DNA of 64,000 bases from Guptibacillus hwajinpoensis (lineage in GTDB: Bacteria; Bacillota; Bacilli; Bacillales; Guptibacillaceae), in contig NZ_JAIVKU010000006.1 of NCBI RefSeq assembly GCF_020524165.1, positions 1 to 64,000 of the forward strand, in the 5' to 3' direction. A model generated the notes under the pieces. The model was not told the DNA's origin, did no database searches, and saw only the letters and a program-made list of their open reading frames with translations. Within the stretch, counting starts at the first letter, position 1; each line of letters starts with the position of its first letter. Position numbers and translations under genes: made by a program. Below, one piece after another: positions 52,473-61,622 of the stretch.

Positions 52473-53138
52473 GTGGAAGAAAATTATAAAATACATTTAG
52501 TTGAAGATGAAGAGAATTTGGTGCAAATTTTAAAGACGTATATGGAAAAGGAAGGATTTCAGGTTAAGACCTTTATGAGTGGTGAAGAAGCCCTTGAAAG
52601 CATTCATGAGAGCTGCCACCTGTGGATATTAGATATTATGCTGCCTGGAATTGATGGATACGAGTTGTTAAAAAAAATTAAGGCAGAAGATGATGTCCCG
52701 GTTATTTTCATATCTGCTAGAGATGAAGATTTAGATCGTATCGTTGGTCTTGAATTGGGAAGCGATGATTATATTGCGAAACCATTCATGCCAAGGGAAC
52801 TAATCATTCGTGCGAAGAAACTACTACAGAGAGTGTATCAGCAATCAACCCAAAAGCGATTTGAAATCGTAGAGTATGAAATCGACCCTGTGGCGAGAAA
52901 AGTACTTGATCGAGGGGAACCGGTTGAATTAACAACGAAAGAAATGGATTTAATTCTTTACTTAGCGGATCATGTGAATCAAACTTTGTCGAGAGAGCAA
53001 ATTCTCGTCCATGTATGGGGCGATGATTACGTTGGTTCAGATCGAGCTGTTGATGATGTGATTAGACGCGTACGTAAGAAAATGCCTCGCATGAACCTGG
53101 AGACGTCATACGGACTTGGTTACCGGTTAATCACATGA
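52473..53138 (+). CDS. cssR: response regulator, CssR-like
   Basis: A 221-residue OmpR/PhoB-type regulator. The receiver domain (1-120) has phospho-Asp54 in CHLWILDIMLPGIDGYE, and the winged-helix output domain (130-221) ends RVRKKMPRMNLETSYGLGYR. The blocks HLWILDIMLP and PVIFISARDEDLDRIVGLELGS are much like B. subtilis CssR, the secretion-stress regulator, from memory. The GTG at 52473 is 4 bases after yhaN. It overlaps the kinase gene by 4 bases. The assignment to CssR rather than another OmpR-type regulator is likely but not certain. Confidence 0.72.
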   Translation: MEENYKIHLVEDEENLVQILKTYMEKEGFQVKTFMSGEEALESIHESCHLWILDIMLPGIDGYELLKKIKAEDDVPVIFISARDEDLDRIVGLELGSDDYIAKPFMPRELIIRAKKLLQRVYQQSTQKRFEIVEYEIDPVARKVLDRGEPVELTTKEMDLILYLADHVNQTLSREQILVHVWGDDYVGSDRAVDDVIRRVRKKMPRMNLETSYGLGYRLIT

Positions 53139-54505
53139 TCCGCTTGAACTTAACGAAGCGAATTTGGCTATCATTTATGATCCTTGTCTTGCTCGTAGGT
53201 GTCGTTATTGCGGTGATCTATCCTCTTTCCATCAAAGGGACATTAACCGAAGAAACGTATCAGATTATTGAGAGCGAACAGCAGCGATACACGTTTCCTG
53301 ATCAAGATGGTCCACTCCCACCTCAAACGGATCAAGATTTTATTGAACGAAGGGACGCGGAACGATCTGTCGGCCATACCTTGATTACAAGGCTCTATAG
53401 TGGACCGTTACAAGGTGATCCCATTCCTGATGAAGTGATTATTGAAATGAGGAAAAATGCGCTAGATCAGAAAAAAGATAAAGGCCGATATGAACTCACT
53501 TATAATAATCAGGCCTCATTGTTTTATGTTATTTCTAAAGTCGATGTTAATGGGCAAGAAGCGTACTTTATCTCCTATATGTGGGATACGTATCGTAATC
53601 AAATGATCGACCGTCTCTGGTGGAGACTCATCATCATCTTACTTTTTGCATTGTTTCTTAGCCTTTTTCCTGCCGCGTGGATCGCACAGTATTTGCGAAG
53701 ACCGTTAACCGTGCTTGGAGAGCGCTTTGAGCAAATTGCTAACCGTAATTGGAAAGAACCTTTCAAGTGGGAAGGGGATGAGGAGTTTCAGAAGCTTTCC
53801 AATCAATTTGAGTCGATGAGACAAAACCTAATGAGATATGACAAGGCTCAAAAAACCTTTATTCAACATGCTTCTCACGAGTTGAAAACACCAATTATGA
53901 TCATTAAAAGTTATGCGCAATCCATAAAAGATGGTGTGATGCCTGATTCACTTGATAATACGATGACCATCATATTAAATGAGTCTGATCGAATGGAACA
54001 GCGTGTAAAAGGGATGCTAACGTATATTAAGCTCGACTCAATCGATGAGCCTGAAGGAAACTGGGAAACATTTCGATTTGGGGTTCTTGCAGAAGAGCTT
54101 CGTGAACGGTTTATGTATCAGAGAGAAGATGTAACGTTCTCGATCTCTGGTGAACAGATTGAACTGACAGCGATCCATGAACAAATGTTAACAGCGATGG
54201 ACAATCTAGTTCAGAATGCATTACGGTATGCGAAAAGTGAAATTCACTTGAAGGCTCGCGAGGCCAAAGGGGAGATTACATTAGAAGTCTTTAATGATGG
54301 TGAACAAATATCGTTTCAGAAAGTAGAAAAGGAAAGGCTGTTTGAACCTTTTCAAAAAGGGGATAAAGGCCAATTTGGCATCGGACTTGCAATTGTTAAG
54401 AAAATTGCAGAGCGTCATAAAGGAATAGCAGAAGTAACGAACTTGGAGCAAGGAGTTGTTTTTTCAATCACTATGCCTAAGAATCGTAGCGAACCATCTG
54501 CATAA
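53135..54505 (+). CDS. cssS: sensor histidine kinase, CssS-like
   Basis: 456 residues. Membrane helices at about 10-30 and 162-185 enclose an extracellular sensor domain of about 130 residues, followed by HAMP. The kinase core has the H-box IQHASHELKTPIMIIKSYAQ (His248), the N-box DNLVQNALRYA, and the G-boxes LFEPFQKGDKGQFGIGLAIV. The H-box and the FEPFQKG...GEFGIGL-like tail resemble CssS, which senses misfolded secreted proteins. In B. subtilis cssRS lies elsewhere, near htrB. Here it sits between yhaN and yhaM, 3 kb from prsA. Confidence 0.72.
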   Translation: MIRLNLTKRIWLSFMILVLLVGVVIAVIYPLSIKGTLTEETYQIIESEQQRYTFPDQDGPLPPQTDQDFIERRDAERSVGHTLITRLYSGPLQGDPIPDEVIIEMRKNALDQKKDKGRYELTYNNQASLFYVISKVDVNGQEAYFISYMWDTYRNQMIDRLWWRLIIILLFALFLSLFPAAWIAQYLRRPLTVLGERFEQIANRNWKEPFKWEGDEEFQKLSNQFESMRQNLMRYDKAQKTFIQHASHELKTPIMIIKSYAQSIKDGVMPDSLDNTMTIILNESDRMEQRVKGMLTYIKLDSIDEPEGNWETFRFGVLAEELRERFMYQREDVTFSISGEQIELTAIHEQMLTAMDNLVQNALRYAKSEIHLKAREAKGEITLEVFNDGEQISFQKVEKERLFEPFQKGDKGQFGIGLAIVKKIAERHKGIAEVTNLEQGVVFSITMPKNRSEPSA

Positions 54506-54553
54506 GTCGCTATGCTATACTAGATAAATACATGTTGACCCGGAGGTGGAAAG

Positions 54554-55525
54554 ATGAAGGAATTCAAGGGAATTGGACATTACCGAGTAGGTGATCAAGT
54601 TGATCATTATCTTTTAATTAAATCATCAGTGAAAGGCGTGGCTAGTAATGGAAAGCCATTCCTTACGTTAATCCTGCAGGATAAGTCAGGGGATATTGAA
54701 GCCAAACTCTGGGATGCTTCTCCTGACGATGAAGAGAGTTTTGATGCTCAGCAAATTATTAAGGTGAAAGGTGATGTAACAAGCTATCGTGGACGTAATC
54801 AACTAAGAATTAAAGCCATTCGCCTTGCAACAGATATGGATCAGGTGAAAGTAAGTGATTTCGTAGAATCTGCACCACTTGAAGTAAATGAAATCATGGA
54901 GAAAATCACGCAATATGTGTTTGAAATGCGGAATCCAAATATTCAACGGATTACCCGTCATCTTGTGAAAAAACATCAAAATGACTTTCTTACATTCCCT
55001 GCAGCAACAAAAAACCATCATGAATTTGTATCCGGATTATCTTATCATGTTGTTTCGATGCTTGATATCGCAAAGTCGCTAACTCAGTTGTATCCATCAC
55101 TTGATACGGACTTGCTTTATGGGGGGATAATCCTACATGATTTAGGAAAAGTCGTAGAGCTATCAGGATCGATTGCAGCAAGCTATACGAATGAAGGGAA
55201 ACTCCTGGGCCATATCTCTATCATGGTAAATGAAATCGGCCAGGCTGCAAAAGAATTAGAAATTGAAGGGGAAGAAGTCATGCTTCTTCAACACCTCATT
55301 TTGAGTCATCATGGCAAAGCAGAATGGGGAAGTCCAAAGCCTCCTATGATTCGAGAAGCGGAGATTTTGCATATGATTGATAACATTGATGCGAAAATGA
55401 ATATGCTTGATCGAGCACTTGACAAAGTGGAGCCAGGTGAATTTACAGATCGTGTCTTTGCGCTTGATAATCGTTCCTTTTATAAACCTAAGATGACTTC
55501 TTTAAGCGAAAACGCAAAAAATTAA
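54554..55525 (+). CDS. yhaM: 3'-5' exoribonuclease YhaM
   Basis: 323 residues. An N-terminal OB-fold (about 20-90; [20 protein letters not shown]) binds nucleic acid. A C-terminal HD domain carries metal ligands in [42 protein letters not shown] and [15 protein letters not shown]. It degrades RNA (and single-stranded DNA) from the 3' end. B. subtilis YhaM has nearly the same length. ATG 54554 follows CGGAGGT. It lies between the two-component system and the MFS gene. Confidence 0.94.
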   Translation: MKEFKGIGHYRVGDQVDHYLLIKSSVKGVASNGKPFLTLILQDKSGDIEAKLWDASPDDEESFDAQQIIKVKGDVTSYRGRNQLRIKAIRLATDMDQVKVSDFVESAPLEVNEIMEKITQYVFEMRNPNIQRITRHLVKKHQNDFLTFPAATKNHHEFVSGLSYHVVSMLDIAKSLTQLYPSLDTDLLYGGIILHDLGKVVELSGSIAASYTNEGKLLGHISIMVNEIGQAAKELEIEGEEVMLLQHLILSHHGKAEWGSPKPPMIREAEILHMIDNIDAKMNMLDRALDKVEPGEFTDRVFALDNRSFYKPKMTSLSENAKN

Positions 55526-55601
55526 AGCAAGAGGATAGAATGGGGAATCGTTCTTTGAGCGGTTTCTCTTTTTTGGATGAAAGAAACTCCGGAGGATGGA
55601 T

Positions 55602-56876
55602 ATGAGAATAAGAGATTGGGATCGAAATTTAAAAATTAGGCTATTTGGGGAAGGCATGATGAATATTCTATTCTGGATGTTTTTCCCCTTCATGGCGATT
55701 TATTTTTCCGATTCTTTCGGAAAGGGAATGGCAGGTCTGTTACTTGTATTATCTCAAGTTGTGGCAGTTATTGCTAATTTAGTTGGTGGGTATTGTGCCG
55801 ATCAATATGGAAGAAAACAAATGATGTTTCTTTCCGCTATCGGGCAGGGACTAACGTTTATTGTGTTCGCATTGGCAAATTCCCCCTGGTTCGACTCACC
55901 GATGTTAACGTTTATAAGTTTTTCAATTCTTGGCATATTCGGGTCCTTGTACTGGCCGGCGAGTCATGCGATGGTCGCAGATGTCGTGGAAGAAAAGGAT
56001 CGAAATACCGTGTTTGCTGTTTTTTATACGGCCCTCAATATTTCAGTTGTTGTCGGCCCCATTTTAGGTGGCCTTTTCTTCTTTCAGCATCGGTTTAGCT
56101 TACTGTTAATTGCTGCTCTCGTCAGCTTCTCCCTGGCAGTGTTAATTGCCATCTTTATTCGTGAGACTGCTCCTGAGAAGAGACAAAATAGTCTCGTTAC
56201 AGATTCTTCTACTAAGTGGACAAAGTTTATTTGGACACAGCTTCAAGACTATCGTGTGATTGCAAAAGACAAAATATTTCTTTTGTTTATTTTAGCTGGA
56301 GTCCTTGTAGCTCAAACATTTATGCAACTAGATTTATTAATCGCTGTTTATTTAAGTGAAAAAGTGCCAGAGCAAGCTGTGTTTCATTTTCTAGGCACTT
56401 CCATCATAGCAGATGGCAATCGGATCTTCAGTTGGCTCATATCAGAGAATGGTTTATTGGTAGCGCTACTTACGGTTTATATGACGAGTAAGATGAATCA
56501 GTTTAAAGAACGAAATGTATTTATCATCTCTTGCCTGATCTATGCGTTAAGCATGATCTTATTTGGAAATGTTACGTCTGTATGGCTCCTTGTCATCGCT
56601 ATGTTTGTTTTTACCATGGGAGAGCTAATGGTCGTAGGAATTCAAGAGGGGTTTGTATCACGTCTGGCACCAGAGCATATGCGTGGACAGTATTTTGCAG
56701 CGGCAAGTCTGCGCTTTACAATTGGTAGAACGCTTGCCCCAGCCGCAATCCCGCTTACAGCTATACTAGGATTTCAGTGGACGTTTTATATGATTAGTTT
56801 TCTTGCCGTTAGTGCAGGTATTCTCTATTATGTGATGTTTAATATGAATGAGAAACTGGCAGTCAATCGTTCCTAA
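55602..56876 (+). CDS. MFS transporter
   Basis: A 424-residue major facilitator protein with about twelve membrane helices. The family loop between helices 2 and 3 is GGYCADQYGRKQMMF. A longer central loop lies near residue 195, and the second half has the extra motif MRGQYFAAASLRFTIGRTLAP. It resembles multidrug or proton antiporters of the YfmO/YttB kind. The substrate is unknown. ATG 55602 is chosen because GGAGG lies 6 bases upstream. The ATG at 55596 touches the site. Confidence 0.88.
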   Translation: MRIRDWDRNLKIRLFGEGMMNILFWMFFPFMAIYFSDSFGKGMAGLLLVLSQVVAVIANLVGGYCADQYGRKQMMFLSAIGQGLTFIVFALANSPWFDSPMLTFISFSILGIFGSLYWPASHAMVADVVEEKDRNTVFAVFYTALNISVVVGPILGGLFFFQHRFSLLLIAALVSFSLAVLIAIFIRETAPEKRQNSLVTDSSTKWTKFIWTQLQDYRVIAKDKIFLLFILAGVLVAQTFMQLDLLIAVYLSEKVPEQAVFHFLGTSIIADGNRIFSWLISENGLLVALLTVYMTSKMNQFKERNVFIISCLIYALSMILFGNVTSVWLLVIAMFVFTMGELMVVGIQEGFVSRLAPEHMRGQYFAAASLRFTIGRTLAPAAIPLTAILGFQWTFYMISFLAVSAGILYYVMFNMNEKLAVNRS

Positions 56877-56955
56877 CGGTTGGCATAATTCATTTCTTTC
56901 TCACATAAAGTGTAGTAATTGAATGAGCTTGTACGATAGAAAGGAAGTGTTTTGG

Positions 56956-57231
56956 ATGAGGAAAGGTGTACTTATTCTTCTTGGTTTTCTATTCGTTCTT
57001 AGTTTGTTTCAGCTTACAGAAGTATCTGCCACGTTATCAGGCTTATTCTCTCAATTTCCCTGGTGGATCTATTTTGTACTAGCAGGTATTGTCTACAGTG
57101 GTTATAAGACAATGCAACTAACAGCTGAAGAGAGAAAGATTGATCAGATTCATATTGAAGAAGAAGGTAGGGTTTATGTCGAGAGAATGGAAGAAGAGCG
57201 TGAGCGAAGAAAACAACGAATACCAGAATAG
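56956..57231 (+). CDS. yhaL: sporulation protein YhaL
   Basis: 91 residues. A hydrophobic N-terminal segment (VLILLGFLFVLSLFQL) precedes the YhaL block FPWWIYFVLAGIVYSGYKTM, then an acidic/basic coiled tail (EEEGRVYVERMEEERERRK). YhaL is a small mother-cell membrane protein of unknown detail, encoded next to prsA in B. subtilis. The extra N-terminal membrane segment makes it longer than I recall for the family. ATG 56956 follows AAAGGAAG. It converges with prsA. Confidence 0.8.
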   Translation: MRKGVLILLGFLFVLSLFQLTEVSATLSGLFSQFPWWIYFVLAGIVYSGYKTMQLTAEERKIDQIHIEEEGRVYVERMEEERERRKQRIPE

Positions 57232-57238
57232 AAACAAT

Positions 57239-57273
57239 AAAAAGACGAGAAGGCTAAGCCCTCTCGTCTTTTT
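57239..57273. terminator. bidirectional terminator between yhaL and prsA
   Basis: AAAAAGACGAGA/TCTCGTCTTTTT stem with T runs on both strands. Confidence 0.88.
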
Positions 57274-57277
57274 ATTG

Positions 57278-58192
57278 TTATTCTTCTGATTTTGACTTAT
57301 CAGATTTTTCTGTTTCGCTATCTTTTGACTCTTCTTTTTTGAAGAGGTCTTCAAACTGATCGTCTTTCACTTTAATATCAGACTCTTTAATCAGTTCATC
57401 AATGACGGTAGGAACATCTTTTGCATTTTGTAGCATGTACTGTTCTTCTACTTGATCTTTTGCATCTTCAAAGGACATAACCGTTTTCTTCTTAAGCTTA
57501 ATAATGTGATAGCCAAATTGTGATTGAACGATATCACTTACTTCGCCTTCTTTCAAAGCAAAGGCAGCTTCTTCAAATTCGGCAACCATGTCACCTTTTT
57601 TGAATACACCTAAATCGCCACCATTTTCAGCTGATCCATCTTTTGAATACTCTTTTGCAAGTTCAGCAAAATCGCCGCCGTCTTCTAATTTCTTTTGAAC
57701 TTCTTTTGCTGTTTCTTCATCGTCAACTAGAATGTGACTTGCTTCAAGTTCTGTGAAAAGATCCTTGTTATCTTCATAGAACTTCTTAAGCTTTTCATCT
57801 GTTACTTCTACACCATCCGTAGCTGCTTTTTGAGCAAGTAGCTGCTTTCTAACATCAACTTTAAACTGTTCAATGTCTTTGTAACCGTTCGATTGAAGGG
57901 CTTGTTCAAGTTGTTCATCTGTTTCAAAATTTTCTTTGATCTTATCGAGTTCTTTCTCAACTTCTTTATCAGAAACATCATATTTATCTTCAAGAATTTT
58001 CGTTTGGACAAGATCGCTTAGTACGGATTCACCTGCTTGATCTTTTAGTGCTTGATAAAATTCTTCCTGTGTTACATTTCCAGCACTTGTTTCAACAACT
58101 GCTTCCGAATTATCTCCTGAATCGTTGCTACAAGCAGAGATCGCAAGTAAAGCGATTAAAGCAGAAAGCATAATGAACATTTTTTTCATCAA
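57278..58192 (-). CDS. prsA: foldase lipoprotein PrsA
   Basis: A 304-residue peptidyl-prolyl isomerase lipoprotein that folds secreted proteins on the outer membrane face. The signal peptide ends ALLAISAC, lipid Cys 21. A parvulin (PpiC) domain lies at about 135-225 (ASHILVDDEETAKEVQKKLE, GGDLGVFKKGDM, VQSQFGYHIIKLKKK). An acidic chaperone domain surrounds it, and a very acidic tail closes the protein (KKEESKDSETEKSDKSKSEE). The ATG is at 58192 (complement) behind AGGAGTG. The close CssRS-like pair may regulate secretion stress together with it. Confidence 0.95.
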   Translation of the reverse strand: MMKKMFIMLSALIALLAISACSNDSGDNSEAVVETSAGNVTQEEFYQALKDQAGESVLSDLVQTKILEDKYDVSDKEVEKELDKIKENFETDEQLEQALQSNGYKDIEQFKVDVRKQLLAQKAATDGVEVTDEKLKKFYEDNKDLFTELEASHILVDDEETAKEVQKKLEDGGDFAELAKEYSKDGSAENGGDLGVFKKGDMVAEFEEAAFALKEGEVSDIVQSQFGYHIIKLKKKTVMSFEDAKDQVEEQYMLQNAKDVPTVIDELIKESDIKVKDDQFEDLFKKEESKDSETEKSDKSKSEE

Positions 58193-58301
58193 GTATACAC
58201 TCCTAAAGGGTTAGTTAAATTTAACAATATTGTGATACAGTTAATACTATAGCATAGAAAGATATATGAAGTTAAATTGAATTGGAAATATGAGAAAAAT
58301 T

Positions 58302-58325
58302 ACACAAAACAGACAGGTTTTGTGT
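58302..58325. promoter_or_regulatory. operator-like perfect inverted repeat beside an extended -10 promoter
   Basis: ACACAAAAC (58302-58310) and GTTTTGTGT (58317-58325) form a perfect 9-bp inverted repeat around AGACAG. Six bases on, TGATATAAT (58331-58339) is an extended -10 box on the + strand with no good -35. This suggests an activator or repressor site. Downstream on + there is only a short stretch ending in a terminator. Upstream on - is prsA. Confidence 0.45.
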
Positions 58326-58386
58326 GAAGTTGATATAATTCTATTAGGGTCACCTTTTCTTTTTTAATGGTAATAGTAGATGAAAC

Positions 58387-58418
58387 AAAAAAGATGAGGC
58401 TGATTGCCTCATCTTTTT
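58387..58418. terminator. terminator between prsA upstream region and the small membrane gene
   Basis: AAAAAGATGAGGC/GCCTCATCTTTTT, a 13-bp perfect stem, T runs on both strands. Confidence 0.88.
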
Positions 58419-58445
58419 CGAGCATGCATGTGCGCTTTCGCTGGA

Positions 58446-58634
58446 CTACGTGAATAAAACTTCTACATAAGAAGAAATAAGCAGGATGGTGATTAGAACG
58501 TTAATTGTTCTAAAGACGTTTGGCTGTTTTTCTTCAGGAATGTTTTTCTTCAAGCATAGAGCATTTGTCATAGAGTTAAACGTTACTAGAATAAAAGTCG
58601 CAAATAAGATGAAGAATATTCCAATAATGGTCAT
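58446..58634 (-). CDS. small two-span membrane protein
   Basis: 62 residues with helices at about 3-20 (IIGIFFILFATFILVTF) and 43-60 (TINVLITILLISSYVEVLF), with a polar middle (CLKKNIPEEKQPN). ATG 58634 (complement) has TGGGAGG upstream at good spacing. A longer frame reaching 58706 has none. No family recognised. It is divergent from the YpmS-like gene. Confidence 0.6.
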   Translation of the reverse strand: MTIIGIFFILFATFILVTFNSMTNALCLKKNIPEEKQPNVFRTINVLITILLISSYVEVLFT

Positions 58635-58751
58635 GTAAGAACCTCCCAGAGTCCATTTCGTTAATTCGAAGAAATATATAACGATTTTCTTTAACTTATC
58701 TTTCAATCCGTAGTATCATGGAAAATATTCGTCCCATAAGGAGCTGTTACA

Positions 58752-59348
58752 ATGTTTAAAAACCGATGGAAGGCGGCCTTTCTCATTCTCTTAGCTGCTG
58801 TCATCCTCATTTTTGCAGGAGTAGTAGGATTCTATCAATACTATTTTCCTGAAAGTGAGATTGCCAAACTCTCAAATGATAAAAATACAAAAGAACCTTT
58901 TGAAACGACATTTTCGATTCAGATGAAGAAAGATGAATTGAATGAGATCATTAATCAAGAACTTGAAAAGTATAGTGAGAAACAAAAGAACATCGGATAT
59001 AGTGTTAATCTTGATGAGCTTGCAACTTTTCAAGGGTACGTAACGATTTTTGATCGAAAAGTTGACTTTTTTCTTAAATTCGAACCTCAGGTACAGCCAA
59101 ACGGTGATCTTTTATTAAAAGAAAAATCTTTTCAGATTGGTTTGCTTGAACTTCCAAGTGATAAAGTTCTTTCCTTTATAAAAAAGCAGGCATCGTTGCC
59201 GCCTGAAATAACAATTGATTCAGATGAAGGGACAATTTATATGGCTGTAAGCGATCTAGAATTAAAAAATGATATGAAGCTTAAAGCCAAATCATTCGAT
59301 CTTCCTAATGATGAAATTATTTTCGATGCCTACTATCCTATTAATTAG
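58752..59348 (+). CDS. YpmS family protein (DUF2140)
   Basis: A 198-residue single-anchor membrane protein (helix about 9-29) with an extracytoplasmic domain of the YpmS/DUF2140 type (ELNEIINQELEKYSEKQKN, GLLELPSDKVLSFIKKQASL, DLELKNDMKLKAKSFDLPN). Function unknown. In B. subtilis, ypmS lies in another region, so this is either a second copy or a moved gene. ATG 58752 has a weak AAGGAG 6-7 bases ahead. Monocistronic with a terminator. Confidence 0.82.
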   Translation: MFKNRWKAAFLILLAAVILIFAGVVGFYQYYFPESEIAKLSNDKNTKEPFETTFSIQMKKDELNEIINQELEKYSEKQKNIGYSVNLDELATFQGYVTIFDRKVDFFLKFEPQVQPNGDLLLKEKSFQIGLLELPSDKVLSFIKKQASLPPEITIDSDEGTIYMAVSDLELKNDMKLKAKSFDLPNDEIIFDAYYPIN

Positions 59349-59419
59349 CATGTTGTCCTAACATTATTATGAAGGAAGTCTAATGAGAATTCAATACTGC
59401 TGACTGCCAGGCAAAAGTA

Positions 59420-59457
59420 AAAGAACAGAGCGCTGAGTTTTAGCGCTCTGTTCTTTT
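59420..59457. terminator. bidirectional terminator
   Basis: AAAAGAACAGAGCGCT/AGCGCTCTGTTCTTTT, a 16-bp perfect stem between convergent genes. Confidence 0.92.
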
Positions 59458-59488
59458 AGTATTTCTTCATAATTTTATTCGAAGTAGC

Positions 59489-60034
59489 TTAAGATGCTCG
59501 TTTAATTAGGATGTGAAAACCTTCACTGCGATCTTCTACATAGGCATTCTTTGGTGCGCGAAGCACTTGAGAGGCGTAGAGAAAGTCGCTAAAGCTAAAA
59601 CCAAGATTAATGGCAGCAAGAATAGAGAAAAACGAAACATAAGCTGGCATGTAAACTGATGCAACAATGGCGGCAGTTGTAATCGTAACGGCTGGCGCAA
59701 GAGCTGCAATTAAAAAAAGATTTCGCGAGATCGGACTGCACGTTTCACAGCGCATCATCGGTACTAGGACAAATCCTTTTTCTAATTTCATTGTTGCTTT
59801 TAATCCGGCTAGTGTTAAAGGAAGCCAGTGAATGAGCTTATGAATAGGAAAAAGGACAGCCAGAGAACCGAGAAACGGTAGTATCGGTACAATCGCATGT
59901 TTTGTTGTCGGGTATAACATACTGAAGACGAGATAAAATGCAATAAAGTAGAGTAGTGTTAACAGCATCGAGAAAATAGTTAATCGATGTGTTCCGAATT
60001 CACGATTTAGGTAAATCGATTTCCAACAATTCAT
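59489..60034 (-). CDS. DUF3267-family membrane protein with degenerate zincin motif
   Basis: 181 residues with four or so hydrophobic segments. The site where DUF3267 'putative zincin peptidases' have HExxH reads PIHKLIHWLP here (HKLIH, residues 65-69), with the catalytic Glu replaced by Lys. The C-terminal part has LNLGFSFSDFLYA-type sequence with the late Asp. This is possibly the yhaJ homologue by position (between prsA and yhaI/hpr). ATG 60034 (complement) follows CAGGTGAT. It is probably not an active protease unless another residue serves. Confidence 0.75.
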   Translation of the reverse strand: MNCWKSIYLNREFGTHRLTIFSMLLTLLYFIAFYLVFSMLYPTTKHAIVPILPFLGSLAVLFPIHKLIHWLPLTLAGLKATMKLEKGFVLVPMMRCETCSPISRNLFLIAALAPAVTITTAAIVASVYMPAYVSFFSILAAINLGFSFSDFLYASQVLRAPKNAYVEDRSEGFHILIKRAS

Positions 60035-60271
60035 AAGAATCACCTGCTTCCGTAACTTTCATGTGGGTTCATGTTATAGTGAATACTCGTATACTGTACA
60101 GCGATTTTCCAAAGAAATCAACACGTTTTTTTGTAAAGAAATAAGTCGAAATCTTTTAGACAAAATCAGCGCTTTTTCGCGCTGGATTAGTCTGGAAAAT
60201 ACATTTCAATTTATATCCGGTTCCGGTAAACTATAAGTACAATTGATCGCAACGTAAGGAGTTAAGTTAAC

Positions 60272-60613
60272 ATGGAAGCTATCCACAAAAGATTAGATCG
60301 AATTGAGTTTCATATGCGCTTACTTGCTAAAATGGAAGAGGAAGGAGATTCCCCATTTTATCGCCTTGTGATTGACAGAGGGTTAACCGAGGCTGAGGTA
60401 ACAGAAGTGTTTCAATTATGTGTAGAAGTAAACCAAAAAATGCATGAACAAATCGAGGAAGGTCTCTTAAACCGTTCCACGCTGCTCACGCATTTCGTAG
60501 GAATGTTAACGATTAAATTAGATCCATTAACAACAATTAAAGCCCTGCTTGCTCAGGAAGAGACGTACAGAGAACTTATGGAGACGCTTCTAAAAGTTTC
60601 ACCCTACCGTTAA
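60272..60613 (+). CDS. yhaI: DUF1878 family protein YhaI
   Basis: A 113-residue all-helical DUF1878 protein ([18 protein letters not shown] at the N-terminus, [21 protein letters not shown] at the C-terminus). Function unknown. In B. subtilis, yhaI lies beside hpr (scoC), and the same is true here, with a tail-to-tail overlap of 4 bases. ATG 60272 follows AAGGAG. Confidence 0.85.
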   Translation: MEAIHKRLDRIEFHMRLLAKMEEEGDSPFYRLVIDRGLTEAEVTEVFQLCVEVNQKMHEQIEEGLLNRSTLLTHFVGMLTIKLDPLTTIKALLAQEETYRELMETLLKVSPYR

Positions 60614-61182
60614 TACGAATTTAACTGTTCTTCGTCACCCTGGGCAGTGAATTCTCTTGAGAATTCACTCTCAAGCTTGGTAAAGGATTTTTGGAAGATT
60701 TCCATAAAATCTTCCCCATATAGTCCTTTGATTACACACATCATTTCTGTGAACTCTGGGAATTTTCCATAAAGGTCTCGAATTGGCATGGAAGCTTTTA
60801 AGACACTATCACGATTAGGTGAATAATGTTTCCACGTTTCCTGCAACAACTTCTCACCTTTTTCAGTAAGCTGTACATATGTATTGCGTTTATCATTCTC
60901 TTTTTTTGAAAATGTGAGAAGTGCTCTTGATTCAAGCTTTTTGGAGAAATTAAAAGCAGTGGAAACGTGCATCACACCAAATTTGGCAATATCAGAGATA
61001 GAAGATCCATCAAGATGATAGGCAATGGAAAGGATATGATGCTCATTAATGTTAAGGTCAAAGGGCTTTAACCATTCTTGCCAGTCACGTTCAACGGATT
61101 TCCAGAGTGCTTTACTCAATTGGCCAATACGATGACTGAAAATCATCGCTTCTTGAATCGATATTTCCTGTTCTTCCTTCAT
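60610..61182 (-). CDS. hpr: transition-state regulator Hpr (ScoC)
   Basis: A 190-residue MarR-family DNA-binding protein that represses protease and sporulation genes. It has the winged helix ([43 protein letters not shown]-type region, about 65-120), the N-terminal [23 protein letters not shown] and a C-terminal helical dimer part. ATG 61182 (complement) has AAAGGAGG 6 bases away. Its last codons overlap yhaI tail to tail. Confidence 0.93.
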   Translation of the reverse strand: MKEEQEISIQEAMIFSHRIGQLSKALWKSVERDWQEWLKPFDLNINEHHILSIAYHLDGSSISDIAKFGVMHVSTAFNFSKKLESRALLTFSKKENDKRNTYVQLTEKGEKLLQETWKHYSPNRDSVLKASMPIRDLYGKFPEFTEMMCVIKGLYGEDFMEIFQKSFTKLESEFSREFTAQGDEEQLNSY

Positions 61183-61242
61183 AAAGGCCCTCCTTTTCAT
61201 CTCGATTGTTCAAGCTATATTAGAATATTGTTGATCGTCTGT

Positions 61243-61268
61243 AAAAAAACCGGCTATTTCGAAGCCGG
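61243..61268 (-). terminator. terminator at the end of yhaH
   Basis: CCGGCT/AGCCGG stem overlapping the last codons of yhaH, with seven T on the - strand. Confidence 0.75.
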
Positions 61269-61622
61269 GCTGTTTACTTCATCTTTAACTGTTTCAATCG
61301 TCTTTTGCATTTCTTCTACATCTTCTTTTAACCGAGTTAGATTAGGTTGAATATCTTCTTGATATGAAGTAATCGAACGCTTCAAATCTGCAGCTACTTC
61401 TTGAATCACTTCTTTGCCTTCAGAAGACAGTTGCTTCACTTGAGCAGTAAGTTCGTTCAGATCGCTTTTTAACTTTGCGAACCCTTCCTTTATGTCATCG
61501 CCTTTAACCTTCGTTTCAGCGATTAGTTCTTTTCCTGATTTCGGTGTTGTTAATAGGACAGAAGCGGCTGAAACCACTCCCCCAAAAATGAATCCTGTTA
61601 GTAACGTTTTCGTTTTCCCCAT
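61254..61622 (-). CDS. yhaH: YtxH-domain protein YhaH
   Basis: A 122-residue protein. An N-terminal hydrophobic, Gly-rich segment (LLTGFIFGGVVSAASVLLTT) leads into a long coiled-coil-like region rich in Lys/Glu (the YtxH pattern SGKELIAETKVKGDDIKEGF). It is a general-stress-type protein of unknown action. ATG 61622 is preferred, as AAAGG is well spaced. The ATG three codons earlier touches it. Placed between hpr and trpP, as in the B. subtilis yha region. Confidence 0.85.
   Translation of the reverse strand: MGKTKTLLTGFIFGGVVSAASVLLTTPKSGKELIAETKVKGDDIKEGFAKLKSDLNELTAQVKQLSSEGKEVIQEVAADLKRSITSYQEDIQPNLTRLKEDVEEMQKTIETVKDEVNSPASK

Noticed and set aside
54803-55181. Two antisense frames in yhaM
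   Set aside because: Shadows of the exoribonuclease gene, with no ribosome sites.
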